DNA from: Enterococcus faecium
GTDB lineage: Bacteria > Bacillota > Bacilli > Lactobacillales > Enterococcaceae
DNA length: 64,000 bases
Direction of reading: 5' to 3'
NCBI RefSeq assembly: GCF_029023785.1
Contig: NZ_CP118955.1
Span: forward strand, 2,158,501 to 2,222,500
The position numbers and the translations under genes are program-made. The stretch's first letter is position 1. Each line of letters begins with the position of its first letter. The notes beneath the pieces were generated by a model that searched no databases, was not told the origin of the DNA, and saw only the letters and a program-made list of their open reading frames with translations. Shown in pieces: positions 7,743 to 14,879 of the stretch.

Positions 7743-8615
7743 ATGTTTTTATCGATTGAAGAATTAGTAGATCAAGCAAAAGCTTATCCAAGTGTAGCAG
7801 AATTGATGATTGCAGTTGAAATGGAAATGAGTGGCCGTTCCCGTAGTCACATCATCGAGATCATGGAAAAAAACCTCTCAGTAATGGAACAATCAATCAA
7901 CGAGGGAAAAGAAGGTGTTACCTCCGTCACAGGAATTACCGGTGGTGATGCAAAAAAATTAGATGATTATTTAAATGAGGCAGACTTTTTAAGTGGAGAA
8001 ACAATCTTAAAAGCTGTACGCAATGCTGTAGCTGTTAATGAAGTCAATGCAAAAATGGGGTTGATTTGTGCTACACCGACTGCCGGAAGCGCGGGTGTTG
8101 TTCCTGGTGTGCTGATGGCTGTCCGAGATCGGCTTGATTTGACACATGAACAGCAATTGGAATTCTTATTTACCGCTGGCGCTTTCGGGTTAGTCATCGC
8201 AAACAACGCTTCTATCAGTGGTGCAGAAGGGGGATGTCAAGCAGAAGTTGGTTCTGCAAGTGCAATGGCAGCAGCAGCTTTGGTTTGTGCAAAAAATGGG
8301 ACTCCTCATCAAGCAGCACAAGCAGTAGCCATTACATTGAAAAATATGATGGGACTGATTTGCGATCCCGTTGCAGGCTTAGTTGAAGTCCCGTGTGTCA
8401 AACGTAATGCTTTAGGCTCTTCTCAAGCTTTTATCTCTGCTGATATGGCATTAGCGGGTATCGAAAGTGTCATTCCGCCGGATGAAGTCGTTGCTGCAAT
8501 GTACCAAGTCGGACGTCAAATGCCGTCGATTTTCAAAGAAACAGCAGAAGGTGGCTTAGCTGTTACGCCAACTGCTAAACGACTTGCGGAAGAGATTTTA
8601 AATAAGAGGGCGTGA
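7743..8615 (+). CDS. sdaAA: L-serine dehydratase, iron-sulfur-dependent, alpha subunit
   Basis: This 290-residue catalytic subunit contains CATPTAGSAGVVPG, SGAEGGCQAEVGSASAMAA and CDPVAGLVEVPCVKRN. The last two hold cysteines expected to ligate the 4Fe-4S cluster. It forms the operon sdaAB-sdaAA and makes pyruvate from serine in the cytoplasm. The neighbouring lactate oxidase gene, on the opposite strand, would also give pyruvate. Ribosome binding site AAGGAGC lies 8 bases before the ATG. Confidence 0.95.
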   Translation: MFLSIEELVDQAKAYPSVAELMIAVEMEMSGRSRSHIIEIMEKNLSVMEQSINEGKEGVTSVTGITGGDAKKLDDYLNEADFLSGETILKAVRNAVAVNEVNAKMGLICATPTAGSAGVVPGVLMAVRDRLDLTHEQQLEFLFTAGAFGLVIANNASISGAEGGCQAEVGSASAMAAAALVCAKNGTPHQAAQAVAITLKNMMGLICDPVAGLVEVPCVKRNALGSSQAFISADMALAGIESVIPPDEVVAAMYQVGRQMPSIFKETAEGGLAVTPTAKRLAEEILNKRA

Positions 8616-8662
8616 TAAAGCTCCTTAATTTCGAGTATTAAGAGATTAGTTATCTTCATAAC

Positions 8663-8704
8663 AAAAAACGAAGAGAGGACTAATTGCCCTTCTCTTCGTT
8701 TTTT
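8663..8704. terminator. Bidirectional terminator between sdaAA and the lactate oxidase gene
   Basis: AAAAAACGAAGAGA at 8663-8676 pairs with TCTCTTCGTTTTTT at 8691-8704, giving a T run in both directions. The two genes converge here. Confidence 0.9.
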
Positions 8705-8705
8705 A

Positions 8706-9806
8706 TTAATCCATCAATTTCGTATTTTTTACTTCATCGATCGTTTTTGTTCCTGCAAGTTGCATCGTGATCGACAATTCTTTGTTCAGGTGTTCAAAAA
8801 CAGATGTTACTCCTTCTGCCCCACCTAGATTCAACCCATAAATCACTGGTCGGCCAATCGCAACTAAGTCAGCACCACTTGCCAGAGCTTTGAAGACATG
8901 CTCTCCTCGACGGACACCAGAGTCGAAAATCACTGGTACACGTTTGTTGACTACTTCGGCAATTTTTGGCAATACTTCAAAGGACGCAGGACCTCCATCT
9001 AGTTGACGTCCACCATGATTGGATACCCAGATACCATCTGCCCCTGCAGAGATAGCGATTACTGCATCTTCTGGCGATTGTATTCCTTTTACGATAACTG
9101 GAAGATGGGTGATTTCTTTGATTGTTTTGATGTCATCTGGTGTCAAGCCTTGTTTTGCAGCTGCATAAATTTCTGCGATTCCTTTTCCTTCGCCATTACC
9201 ACTTGCACTTTGTTCGCTATACGCAGCTAAGTTAGGCATTGGTAATGGAAATTGGAATTGATTGATGACGTCTTCTTCACGGTAACCACCGAGCGTTGAA
9301 TCTGCCGTTAAAATGATAGCTTTAGCCCCTGCTTCTACTGCTTTGTTCAAAATGAACTCATTGAATCTGTCGTCTTTACTCATATATAATTGGAAAAACT
9401 GCGGTGCGCCTGGCGCTGCATCGGCTGCGTCTTTGATTGTCGTATTTGCATAAGTGCTGATGGAAAAGATTGATCCAGCAGCAGCTACTCCTTTAGCTGT
9501 ATCAGCTTCCCCTTTTTCATGTGCCAATCCTTGGGCCGCTGATGGCGCTTGGATAATCGGTGTATCTAATTCAATTCCGAAAACAGATGTATGCAAATCG
9601 GCTGAGTCGATTCCGCGTAATATCCGTGGCATGATTTTCTTTGTATTAAAAGAAGTCGTATTTTCTTTCATCGTCCACTCATCTTCAGAACCACCGCGAA
9701 TATAGCCAAAAGCTCCTGCTTCCATGCGCTCTTTTACACGACCTTCTAGTTAGGCAATGTTTACAATATCGATTGGATGTTCTTCATTACTTGTATGATA
9801 AGTCAT
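8706..9806 (-). pseudogene. L-lactate oxidase (FMN alpha-hydroxy acid oxidase), interrupted by an early stop
   Basis: The family oxidises L-lactate to pyruvate with oxygen, making hydrogen peroxide. ATG at 9806 has AGAAGGA upstream and begins MTYHTSNEEHPIDIVNIA. Codon 19 (9752-9750) is TAA, after which the same frame continues LEGRVKERMEAGAFGYIRGG for the rest of the protein, 366 codons in all. Catalytic and flavin-binding segments are intact: GAFGYI, FFQLYMSKDD, ILTADST, VIVKGI, WVSNHGGRQLDG with the active-site His and Arg, and DSGVRRGEH. Only the N-terminal helix is cut off. Restart at ATG 9725 would give 339 residues but lacks a well-placed ribosome binding site. A natural nonsense allele or a sequencing error are both possible. 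Confidence 0.8.
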
Positions 9807-9897
9807 AGTAGATCCTTCTTTCATCTTCTTGATTACATATAAATCATACTAAACTTACAAAAAGTAAGCAAACATTTACTCTCAGATACTTTTATCG

Positions 9898-10785
9898 CTA
9901 TTCTTTCCAAATAAATCGACTTACAAGCTGATCTACTTCTTGGTTTTCATGAAGCATACTATGAGAGGCATTTTCACCTGTCACTACTTTTTCCTCTATT
10001 TCATTTCCGCGTTGCTTCAACAACGCATAGACCGCTAATGCACTGTTTAACGGTACTGTTCCATCACTCAAGTCTGTTTCATCTAGTTGACCAGCAATCA
10101 AGAAAAATCGAGTGGTTATAGGAATATTACCGATCATTTGCTGGTAATCTTGATAGCGGTTAGAAACGACAGCAGGCCCCTTTGCTAACTCATCTGTCAG
10201 AGACTGCGCACTATCATCGACAAAATCATTAAAAGGCGCGCCAATTGCTGTTAATGTCTGAACTTGTGGCAATGACGTATCCTGTCCATACGTTCCTAAA
10301 TAGCGTAGTGCACTAACTCCTCCCATGGAATGCCCCACTATGTTGACTTTATCTATGCCGTAGTTTTCTTTCAGATACAAAAGACAAGTTTTGATCCATT
10401 CTGCTTGATTCCACTCGTTATTTTTATTATCTTCAAACAATACTTGGACCATCGGATTGTCTGCTTTTCCAGACAAATCTCCTGTTGCTTGTATTTGTCC
10501 ATCTGTTCCTACTGTTAAAACCAATTCTTTTACTGCTTGCTGATTTTTTTCCAAACGCCGCAACATCCCTTTAAAGGAATTTTCTGTCCCGCTGTAGCCG
10601 TGGAAAAAAAGTGTTGGAATAGTGGTTTTTTCTATCACTTTACTGGATTCTGCCGTTTTTTCTTTATCAGAAACTTCAGTAGTATTTATCTTCGTCGTCT
10701 GGCAACCACTTAACGCAAACAAACTGATAAGGACTAAAGCTGCTGCAGTTGCACGTTTGCATAAATTTTTGATTGGTTCTGTCAT
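9898..10785 (-). CDS. Alpha/beta hydrolase lipoprotein, DUF915-like
   Basis: This 295-residue secreted lipoprotein has a basic N-terminus, a hydrophobic stretch and a lipobox LFALSGC, so Cys at about residue 28 should be lipidated. The hydrolase body has FFHGYSGTENSF, the nucleophile elbow VGHSMGG, and a C-terminal histidine in ENASHSMLHEN. This is the DUF915 type common in lactic acid bacteria and staphylococci; lipase or esterase activity is likely, substrate unknown. Start ATG 10785 follows AGAGGTGT. An upstream in-frame extension has no ribosome binding site. It stands between nusG and the lactate oxidase gene, with its own transcription likely because a terminator follows nusG. Confidence 0.8.
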   Translation of the reverse strand: MTEPIKNLCKRATAAALVLISLFALSGCQTTKINTTEVSDKEKTAESSKVIEKTTIPTLFFHGYSGTENSFKGMLRRLEKNQQAVKELVLTVGTDGQIQATGDLSGKADNPMVQVLFEDNKNNEWNQAEWIKTCLLYLKENYGIDKVNIVGHSMGGVSALRYLGTYGQDTSLPQVQTLTAIGAPFNDFVDDSAQSLTDELAKGPAVVSNRYQDYQQMIGNIPITTRFFLIAGQLDETDLSDGTVPLNSALAVYALLKQRGNEIEEKVVTGENASHSMLHENQEVDQLVSRFIWKE

Positions 10786-10807
10786 ACACCTCTTCCTTTC
10801 CATATAG

Positions 10808-10857
10808 AAAAAAGAAAGACTTGAAAGGCCAATCATATGATCGACATTTCAAGTCTC
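10808..10857 (-). terminator. Terminator after nusG
   Basis: On the minus strand GACTTGAAA (10855-10847) pairs with TTTCAAGTC (10826-10818), followed by a T-rich tract. It directly follows the nusG stop codon. Confidence 0.85.
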
Positions 10858-10861
10858 TTTA

Positions 10862-11407
10862 TTAATCGATTTTATCTACTTGATCGAAATCAAGTTCTGT
10901 ACTGGTTTCACGTCCAAACATATCGATGTTGACTTTCAATTTTTCTTTTTCTCCGTCAACTTCTGTTACTTGTCCTTCTAATCCAGCAAATGCGCCTTCG
11001 ATGATTTTCACGACTTCGCCAACTTCTACTTCTAGATCATTTTGTCGCAGGCTCATACCGATAGAACGCAAGATATGATTGACTTCTTCTGGAAGTAATG
11101 GTGCTGGTTTGCTTCCGGCTCCGTGTGAACCAACGAATCCTGTCACACCAGGTGTGTTGCGGACAACATACCATGAAGCGTCTGTCATGATCATTTCAAC
11201 AAGTACGTATCCTGGGAATGTTTTATGAACGATTTCTTTTTCTTTCCCATTTTTGACTTCAGTTTCTTTTTCTTCAGGAACAACGACACGGAAAATAAAG
11301 TCGGCCATTTTCATACTTTGCGCACGAGATTCGATATTTGCTTTTACTTTGTTTTCATATCCTGAATATGTATGCAAGACATACCAGTTTTTTTCAAAAG
11401 ATTCCAT
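10862..11407 (-). CDS. nusG: Transcription termination/antitermination protein NusG
   Basis: This 181-residue protein has the NGN domain (WYVLHTYSGYENKVKANIE, then FPGYVLVEM and VRNTPGVTGFVG) and a C-terminal KOW domain (VGEVVKIIEGAFAGLEGQVTEVD). NusG binds RNA polymerase at the clamp, modulates pausing and couples transcription to translation. It follows secE as usual. Here rplK-rplA is not directly downstream: about 4 kb of hydrolase, lactate oxidase and serine dehydratase genes intervene. Confidence 0.97.
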   Translation of the reverse strand: MESFEKNWYVLHTYSGYENKVKANIESRAQSMKMADFIFRVVVPEEKETEVKNGKEKEIVHKTFPGYVLVEMIMTDASWYVVRNTPGVTGFVGSHGAGSKPAPLLPEEVNHILRSIGMSLRQNDLEVEVGEVVKIIEGAFAGLEGQVTEVDGEKEKLKVNIDMFGRETSTELDFDQVDKID

Positions 11408-11433
11408 TGAAGGCTCCTCATTTCATTGTAAAA

Positions 11434-11459
11434 TAAAAAAACCTCAGTACACCCGAAGT
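11434..11459 (-). terminator. Possible weak terminator between secE and nusG
   Basis: On the minus strand ACTTC pairs with GAGGT across a nine-base loop and is followed by seven T residues. The stem is only five pairs with one wobble, so this may attenuate rather than stop transcription into nusG. Confidence 0.4.
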
Positions 11460-11507
11460 TTTTCTTTCGCTTCATTATAGCACTAAAAGTACGTTGTGGC
11501 TAGCGAG

Positions 11508-11678
11508 TTATTTTAAAATCCAGCCAAATAAGCTTTGGATGGCTGTATCCATTACGTAAAACATCAATCCGAAAATAATAGAAGTTTCGATGACTACTAA
11601 CGTATCTTTACGGAGTTGTTTTCTGCTTGGCCAAGTTACTTGTTTGATTTCATCTTTTACGCTTTTTAGAAATTTCAT
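11508..11678 (-). CDS. secE: Preprotein translocase subunit SecE
   Basis: The minus strand encodes 56 residues: MKFLKSVKDEIKQVTWPSRK, then a single hydrophobic helix with IETSIIFGLMFYVMDTAI and a short tail GWILK. The VTWPSRK motif and one transmembrane helix are diagnostic of the short Firmicutes SecE, which clamps SecY in the translocon. It lies between rpmG and nusG, the standard order, and has a GGGAGG ribosome binding site. Confidence 0.96.
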   Translation of the reverse strand: MKFLKSVKDEIKQVTWPSRKQLRKDTLVVIETSIIFGLMFYVMDTAIQSLFGWILK

Positions 11679-11701
11679 GAGACAACCTCCCTTGCTACTG
11701 T

Positions 11702-11854
11702 TTATTTCGTTTCTTTATGTAATGTATATTGATTACAATATTTACAAAACTTATTGATTTCCAAACGTTCGCCGCTTTTTCCTTCACTGACTGATTTTGT
11801 GTAGTTGCGAGACCCACAAACGGAACAAGCGAGTGCTGCTTTTTTCTTTGCCAT
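11702..11854 (-). CDS. rpmG: 50S ribosomal protein L33
   Basis: The minus strand encodes 50 residues beginning [20 protein letters not shown] and ending [15 protein letters not shown]. Two CxxC pairs (residues 10/13 and 36/39) make this a zinc-binding form of L33. Placement directly before secE-nusG is typical. The ribosome binding site is GGGGGC before ATG 11854. An overlapping minus-strand ORF in another frame is a shadow. Confidence 0.93.
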   Translation of the reverse strand: MAKKKAALACSVCGSRNYTKSVSEGKSGERLEINKFCKYCNQYTLHKETK

Positions 11855-12015
11855 TTACTTCTGCCCCCTTGCTGAGAATCAGACTTATACTTCATAACAG
11901 TATCACGTAACTTTTTACTTGTCAATTTGTGAAATAAACTATCTATTGTTTTGGATAAAATTATGATATGATTAATTTGAAATTAAGCTAAAATGAGACA
12001 ATTGGAGGTATAGCG

Positions 12016-12660
12016 ATGCTATTAAAAACACTTGTATATAAGAAAAAAGATCTGACAACCGTTACAGAGACTAGTACATTAGAAGAAGCATTAAAAATTT
12101 TAGAAACTTCCGGATACCGTTGTGTGCCGATCTTAGATTCTTCAGGTAATATTTTCCGTGGAAACATTTACAAAATGCATATCTATCGTCATAAAGCAAA
12201 TGGCGGTGATATGACGCTTCCTGTCACTCATCTTTTGAAAAACGCTACAAAGTTCATTTACCTGGATACTTCTTTCTTCAAAGTATTCTTTACGATCAAA
12301 GAGCTTCCTTATATTGCTGTCCTTGACAGTGAAAATCATTTTTATGGTATTTTGACACATAGTACGTTGCTTAATATGCTCTCTCAATCTTGGAGCGTAG
12401 AACAAGGAAGCTATGTACTGACAATTGCTTCCACAGGAAAGCAAGGAGATTTGGCTGCTATTGCAAAAATCATTTCAAAACACAGCAGCATTGCCAGCTG
12501 TATTACTCTTGATATCGAAAAAGACGAATACATTCGACGTACATTGATCACGCTACCGGCTAACACTGAAGCGAAAGTATGTGAAACGATCGTCAACCAC
12601 TTAGAGAAAAAGAATTATAAAGTGGTAGAAATTGAAAATTTGCAAAACCAAGAAGCATAA
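12016..12660 (+). CDS. cbpA: CBS-ACT protein, probable cyclic di-AMP-binding CbpA
   Basis: This 214-residue soluble protein has two CBS motifs (residues about 10-60 with TLEEALKILETSGYRCVPIL, and about 75-125 ending YGILTHSTLLNML). A C-terminal ACT-like domain begins at about 135 (YVLTIASTGKQGDLAAIAKI). This CBS plus ACT layout matches the CbpA cyclic di-AMP-binding proteins of Listeria and relatives, whose downstream role is not settled. Ribosome binding site GGAGG lies 8 bases before ATG 12016. It is monocistronic with a strong terminator after it. Confidence 0.75.
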   Translation: MLLKTLVYKKKDLTTVTETSTLEEALKILETSGYRCVPILDSSGNIFRGNIYKMHIYRHKANGGDMTLPVTHLLKNATKFIYLDTSFFKVFFTIKELPYIAVLDSENHFYGILTHSTLLNMLSQSWSVEQGSYVLTIASTGKQGDLAAIAKIISKHSSIASCITLDIEKDEYIRRTLITLPANTEAKVCETIVNHLEKKNYKVVEIENLQNQEA

Positions 12661-12662
12661 TC

Positions 12663-12711
12663 AAAAAGCGAAAAAAGAAAACAGCTAATCTGCTTTCTTT
12701 TTTCGCTTTTT
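12663..12711. terminator. Bidirectional terminator between cbpA and queT
   Basis: AAAAGCGAAAAAAGAAAACAG pairs almost perfectly with CTGCTTTCTTTTTTCGCTTTT across a short loop. Both converging genes end within a few bases of it. Confidence 0.9.
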
Positions 12712-12715
12712 ATAA

Positions 12716-13219
12716 TTAGACACGCTTTTCAAAATCAAGCGCGCGATCTAAATAATACATCAATGGTGCTGAAACAGCCATGACGATAAACTCACTTAAT
12801 GCAAGCGTGCCATAGGTTGTCCAAAATGCTTGGCCACCTGTTGGAACTAACATATAAGCAATCAGTCCCATGCTGATGGTAAAGAAGATCGTGTTCAATA
12901 CTAAACGCATCTTTACATTTTTCACTTTGTTTTGCAATAAAGCTGTCAGGCCTAAAGAAAGCAATGTTTGGCCGCCACCAAAAACCACATCCATGATACC
13001 AAAACCAAAGAAGGCATTATAGACGATGACCCCGCCTAAAACTCCCCAAAGCAATTTACGGTTAAAGACAACTAAATGATTCAAACTTTCTGAAATACGA
13101 AACTGGATCGGCCCTGAGGATACAGGCGCAACTAAAATAGTTAACGCTAGATAAAGAGCCATGATGATGCCATTTACAACGATTACGGATAACCGTTGTC
13201 TGCTTTTCGTTTTTTGCAT
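12716..13219 (-). CDS. queT: Queuosine precursor transporter QueT (ECF S component)
   Basis: This 167-residue membrane protein has about five hydrophobic helices and conserved segments ALTILVAPVSSGPIQFRISE, LLWGVLGGVIVYNAFFGFG and DVVFGGGQTLLSL, characteristic of the QueT family. It would be the substrate-binding unit of an energy-coupling-factor transporter for preQ1 or preQ0, used to modify tRNA with queuosine. A preQ1-I riboswitch directly upstream strongly supports the substrate. Shared ECF energising subunits are not in the window. Confidence 0.92.
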   Translation of the reverse strand: MQKTKSRQRLSVIVVNGIIMALYLALTILVAPVSSGPIQFRISESLNHLVVFNRKLLWGVLGGVIVYNAFFGFGIMDVVFGGGQTLLSLGLTALLQNKVKNVKMRLVLNTIFFTISMGLIAYMLVPTGGQAFWTTYGTLALSEFIVMAVSAPLMYYLDRALDFEKRV

Positions 13220-13236
13220 TTTCTCTCCTCTTTTCT

Positions 13237-13274
13237 CCTAGTTTTTTTAACGCGGGATGGTTGATGAACCGCGG
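13237..13274 (-). promoter_or_regulatory. preQ1-I riboswitch upstream of queT
   Basis: The minus strand reads CCGCGGTTCATCAACCATCC, then CGCG, TT, a run of seven A and CTAGG. This matches the class I preQ1 aptamer: a short GC-rich P1 stem closing a GGTTC...CCC loop, followed by an A-rich tail and CTA forming the pseudoknot. The tail overlaps AGGAG, with a second GAGGAG just before the queT start, so control is probably at translation initiation. Aptamer-gene pairing is consistent. Confidence 0.88.
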
Positions 13275-13360
13275 TTATGTGAAACAAACAATAATTATAA
13301 CAGACTTTTCATTTATTTCAATCCGTCTTATCTGCTTTTAAAAAAGCAAAAGCTTAAACA

Positions 13361-13375
13361 ATGTAAACGTTTGCT
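13361..13375 (+). promoter_or_regulatory. CcpA cre site overlapping the promoter of the downstream RNA
   Basis: ATGTAAACGTTTGCT fits the catabolite-responsive element consensus WTGNAANCGNWNNCW at every defined position. It overlaps the candidate -35 hexamer TTGCTA at 13371-13376; TATAAA at 13394-13399 follows after 17 bases. Overlap with the -35 predicts repression by CcpA when glucose is available. Confidence 0.65.
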
Positions 13376-13405
13376 AAAAATCGTGGGATATGGTATAAAG
13401 TAAGT

Positions 13406-13621
13406 GTAAGGGGTCATAAGAATTCCCAGTAAAGCAGACGAAGTAGGATCTGCAAGAACAGAATTGTTGTGAAACTTAAATAAATAAAAAAGGATGTGGG
13501 AATTTGAGCAACCTCTTACTAGAGAACGGTCTAGCAAGCAGCTGAAGATCTAAGTGGACATGCCGAACCTTGGAACTTCTCCTTACGTAAGTAATGGATC
13601 ATGCGCTTGCTAGGCTTTTTT
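13406..13621 (+). ncRNA. Unassigned structured small RNA of about 216 nt
   Basis: A promoter (TTGCTA, 17 bases, TATAAA) points to a start near 13406. From there GTAAGGGGT (13406-13414) pairs with ACCTCTTAC (13511-13519), and GAATTCCC (13420-13427) pairs with GGGAATTT (13498-13505), forming a long interrupted stem with a symmetric internal loop. Inside is a GCAGA/TCTGC hairpin. A second domain closes with CTAGCAAGC (13531-13539) and GCTTGCTAG (13605-13613) followed by six T residues. I find no credible reading frame and cannot match it to 6S, 4.5S, RNase P or tmRNA. It may be a trans-acting RNA or, if read through, a leader for the lipid kinase gene. Confidence 0.6.
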
Positions 13622-13629
13622 GTGTTTTT

Positions 13630-13647
13630 CGGTCTTCGGACCTTTTT
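13630..13647 (+). terminator. UUCG-loop terminator
   Basis: GGTC-TTCG-GACC followed by TTTTT is a very stable tetraloop terminator 9 bases after the T run of the preceding RNA. It backs up termination before the lipid kinase gene. Confidence 0.8.
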
Positions 13648-13815
13648 CATTTTCCTAGACTTCTGCTATAATAACCAAGAATTAATTTTGTAACAGATTT
13701 TTTTGAAAAAACAAGTTTCTTTCATTCAAAAAATAGAAAAAGCTTGCTAATTATTGGTTAACCAGCAAACAGGAGTATTAAAATATCTTGTTTTATTGAA
13801 TAGCAGGAGGAAATC

Positions 13816-14781
13816 ATGAAATTCCATTATCATATATTGATCAATCCATCGGCAGGCAGCGGAAATGGCTATAAAGTAGCAGAAAGAATTTTACCGGTAT
13901 TAAAAAATAAGCATATTGACTATACACTTCATTATAGTGAATACAAAGGACACGATGCTGAGATTGCTGAAACTTTGGCAAAAGAAACATTGATTCCTTG
14001 GATAGAAGAAGAACAGAAAACAATCGATACTTTCCCCCTTTTGATCATCGTAGGAGGTGACGGCACCTTACATCAGGTACTTGATACTTTCTATCAGATG
14101 GAAGTAGAATTCCCAGTTGCTTATATTCCAGCAGGTTCTGGAGATGATTTTGCTCGAGGGGCAGGCCTTCCAAAAAATCCCAAAAAAGGACTTCAGCTGA
14201 TTTTAGCAGCTCAATCACCAGAAAAAGTCCACATAATGGCTTATGAAGAAAAAATAAGTGAAAAAAAAGGAATAGCTGTTAATAATTTCGGTATAGGATT
14301 AGATGCAGCTATCGTCCATGCGACAAATCATTCTTCCACAAAAAAGCGATTGAACAAATACAACTTAGGATCATTTTCGTATTTATTCTCTATTCTCCGT
14401 GCTTTATTCACTCAAAAAGGATTTCCAATTCTGGTAGATGCAGGAGGAAAACAATTAAGTTTTTCAAACGCATTTTTATGTACAGCAACGAAGCATCCTT
14501 TTTTTGGCGGAGGAATCGCGATTGTTCCAACTGCTGATGCGTCTAAACCAGTCATTGATTTTGTCGTGGTCGAACGAATCAATTTCTTTAAAATCTTGTG
14601 GCTCATTCTTTTACTTATACAGAAAAAACAATTGAAATCGAAATATTTCCATCACTACACAACAAACAGATTACGTATCGTTTCAACAACACCGCAACAT
14701 GGTCAAGAAGATGGAGAAGAAATGGAAAAACGACCTTTTGATATCACAATAACCACAACTAAACAGTTGTTTTGGTGTTAA
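13816..14781 (+). CDS. Diacylglycerol kinase-family lipid kinase (YegS/BmrU type)
   Basis: This 321-residue protein has the DAGK catalytic fold: INPSAGSGNGYKVAERILPV near the N-terminus, the nucleotide loop IIVGGDGTLHQVLD at about residue 75, PAGSGDDFARG at about 109, and a C-terminal half with GGGIAIVPTADASKPVIDF. Family members phosphorylate diacylglycerol or related lipids at the cytoplasmic membrane face and recycle lipid head groups. Exact substrate is unknown. ATG 13816 follows AGGAGGAAATC. A palindromic sequence (TTGGTTAACCA) lies in the approach to the gene and could be an operator. Confidence 0.85.
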   Translation: MKFHYHILINPSAGSGNGYKVAERILPVLKNKHIDYTLHYSEYKGHDAEIAETLAKETLIPWIEEEQKTIDTFPLLIIVGGDGTLHQVLDTFYQMEVEFPVAYIPAGSGDDFARGAGLPKNPKKGLQLILAAQSPEKVHIMAYEEKISEKKGIAVNNFGIGLDAAIVHATNHSSTKKRLNKYNLGSFSYLFSILRALFTQKGFPILVDAGGKQLSFSNAFLCTATKHPFFGGGIAIVPTADASKPVIDFVVVERINFFKILWLILLLIQKKQLKSKYFHHYTTNRLRIVSTTPQHGQEDGEEMEKRPFDITITTTKQLFWC

Positions 14782-14783
14782 TA

Positions 14784-14870
14784 AAAGAGGTTTTGTCAGA
14801 AGCTACATCTGGAACACCGTTTATTCGGAAAAAAGGACTGTGACACGACTTTTGTCACAGTCCTTTTTTT
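14784..14870 (+). repeat. Intergenic repeat copy 2 (shortened) with terminator hairpin
   Basis: AAAAGAGGTTTTGTCAGAAGCT is followed by TTTATTCGGAAAAAAGGACTG and a hairpin at 14835-14863 (GGACTGTGACA with TGTCACAGTCC) with a T run. It matches the two ends of the repeats at about 2.0 and 34.5 kb but lacks most of the middle. It separates the convergent lipid kinase and ABC permease genes and can terminate both. Confidence 0.6.
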
Positions 14871-14879
14871 ACTATGCAG

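Noticed and set aside
13500..13620. The RNA at 13.4 kb as 4.5S RNA, RNase P RNA or tmRNA.
   Set aside because: It lacks the SRP GGAAGCAGC-type loop, the RNase P conserved cores and a tRNA-like end with a tag reading frame.
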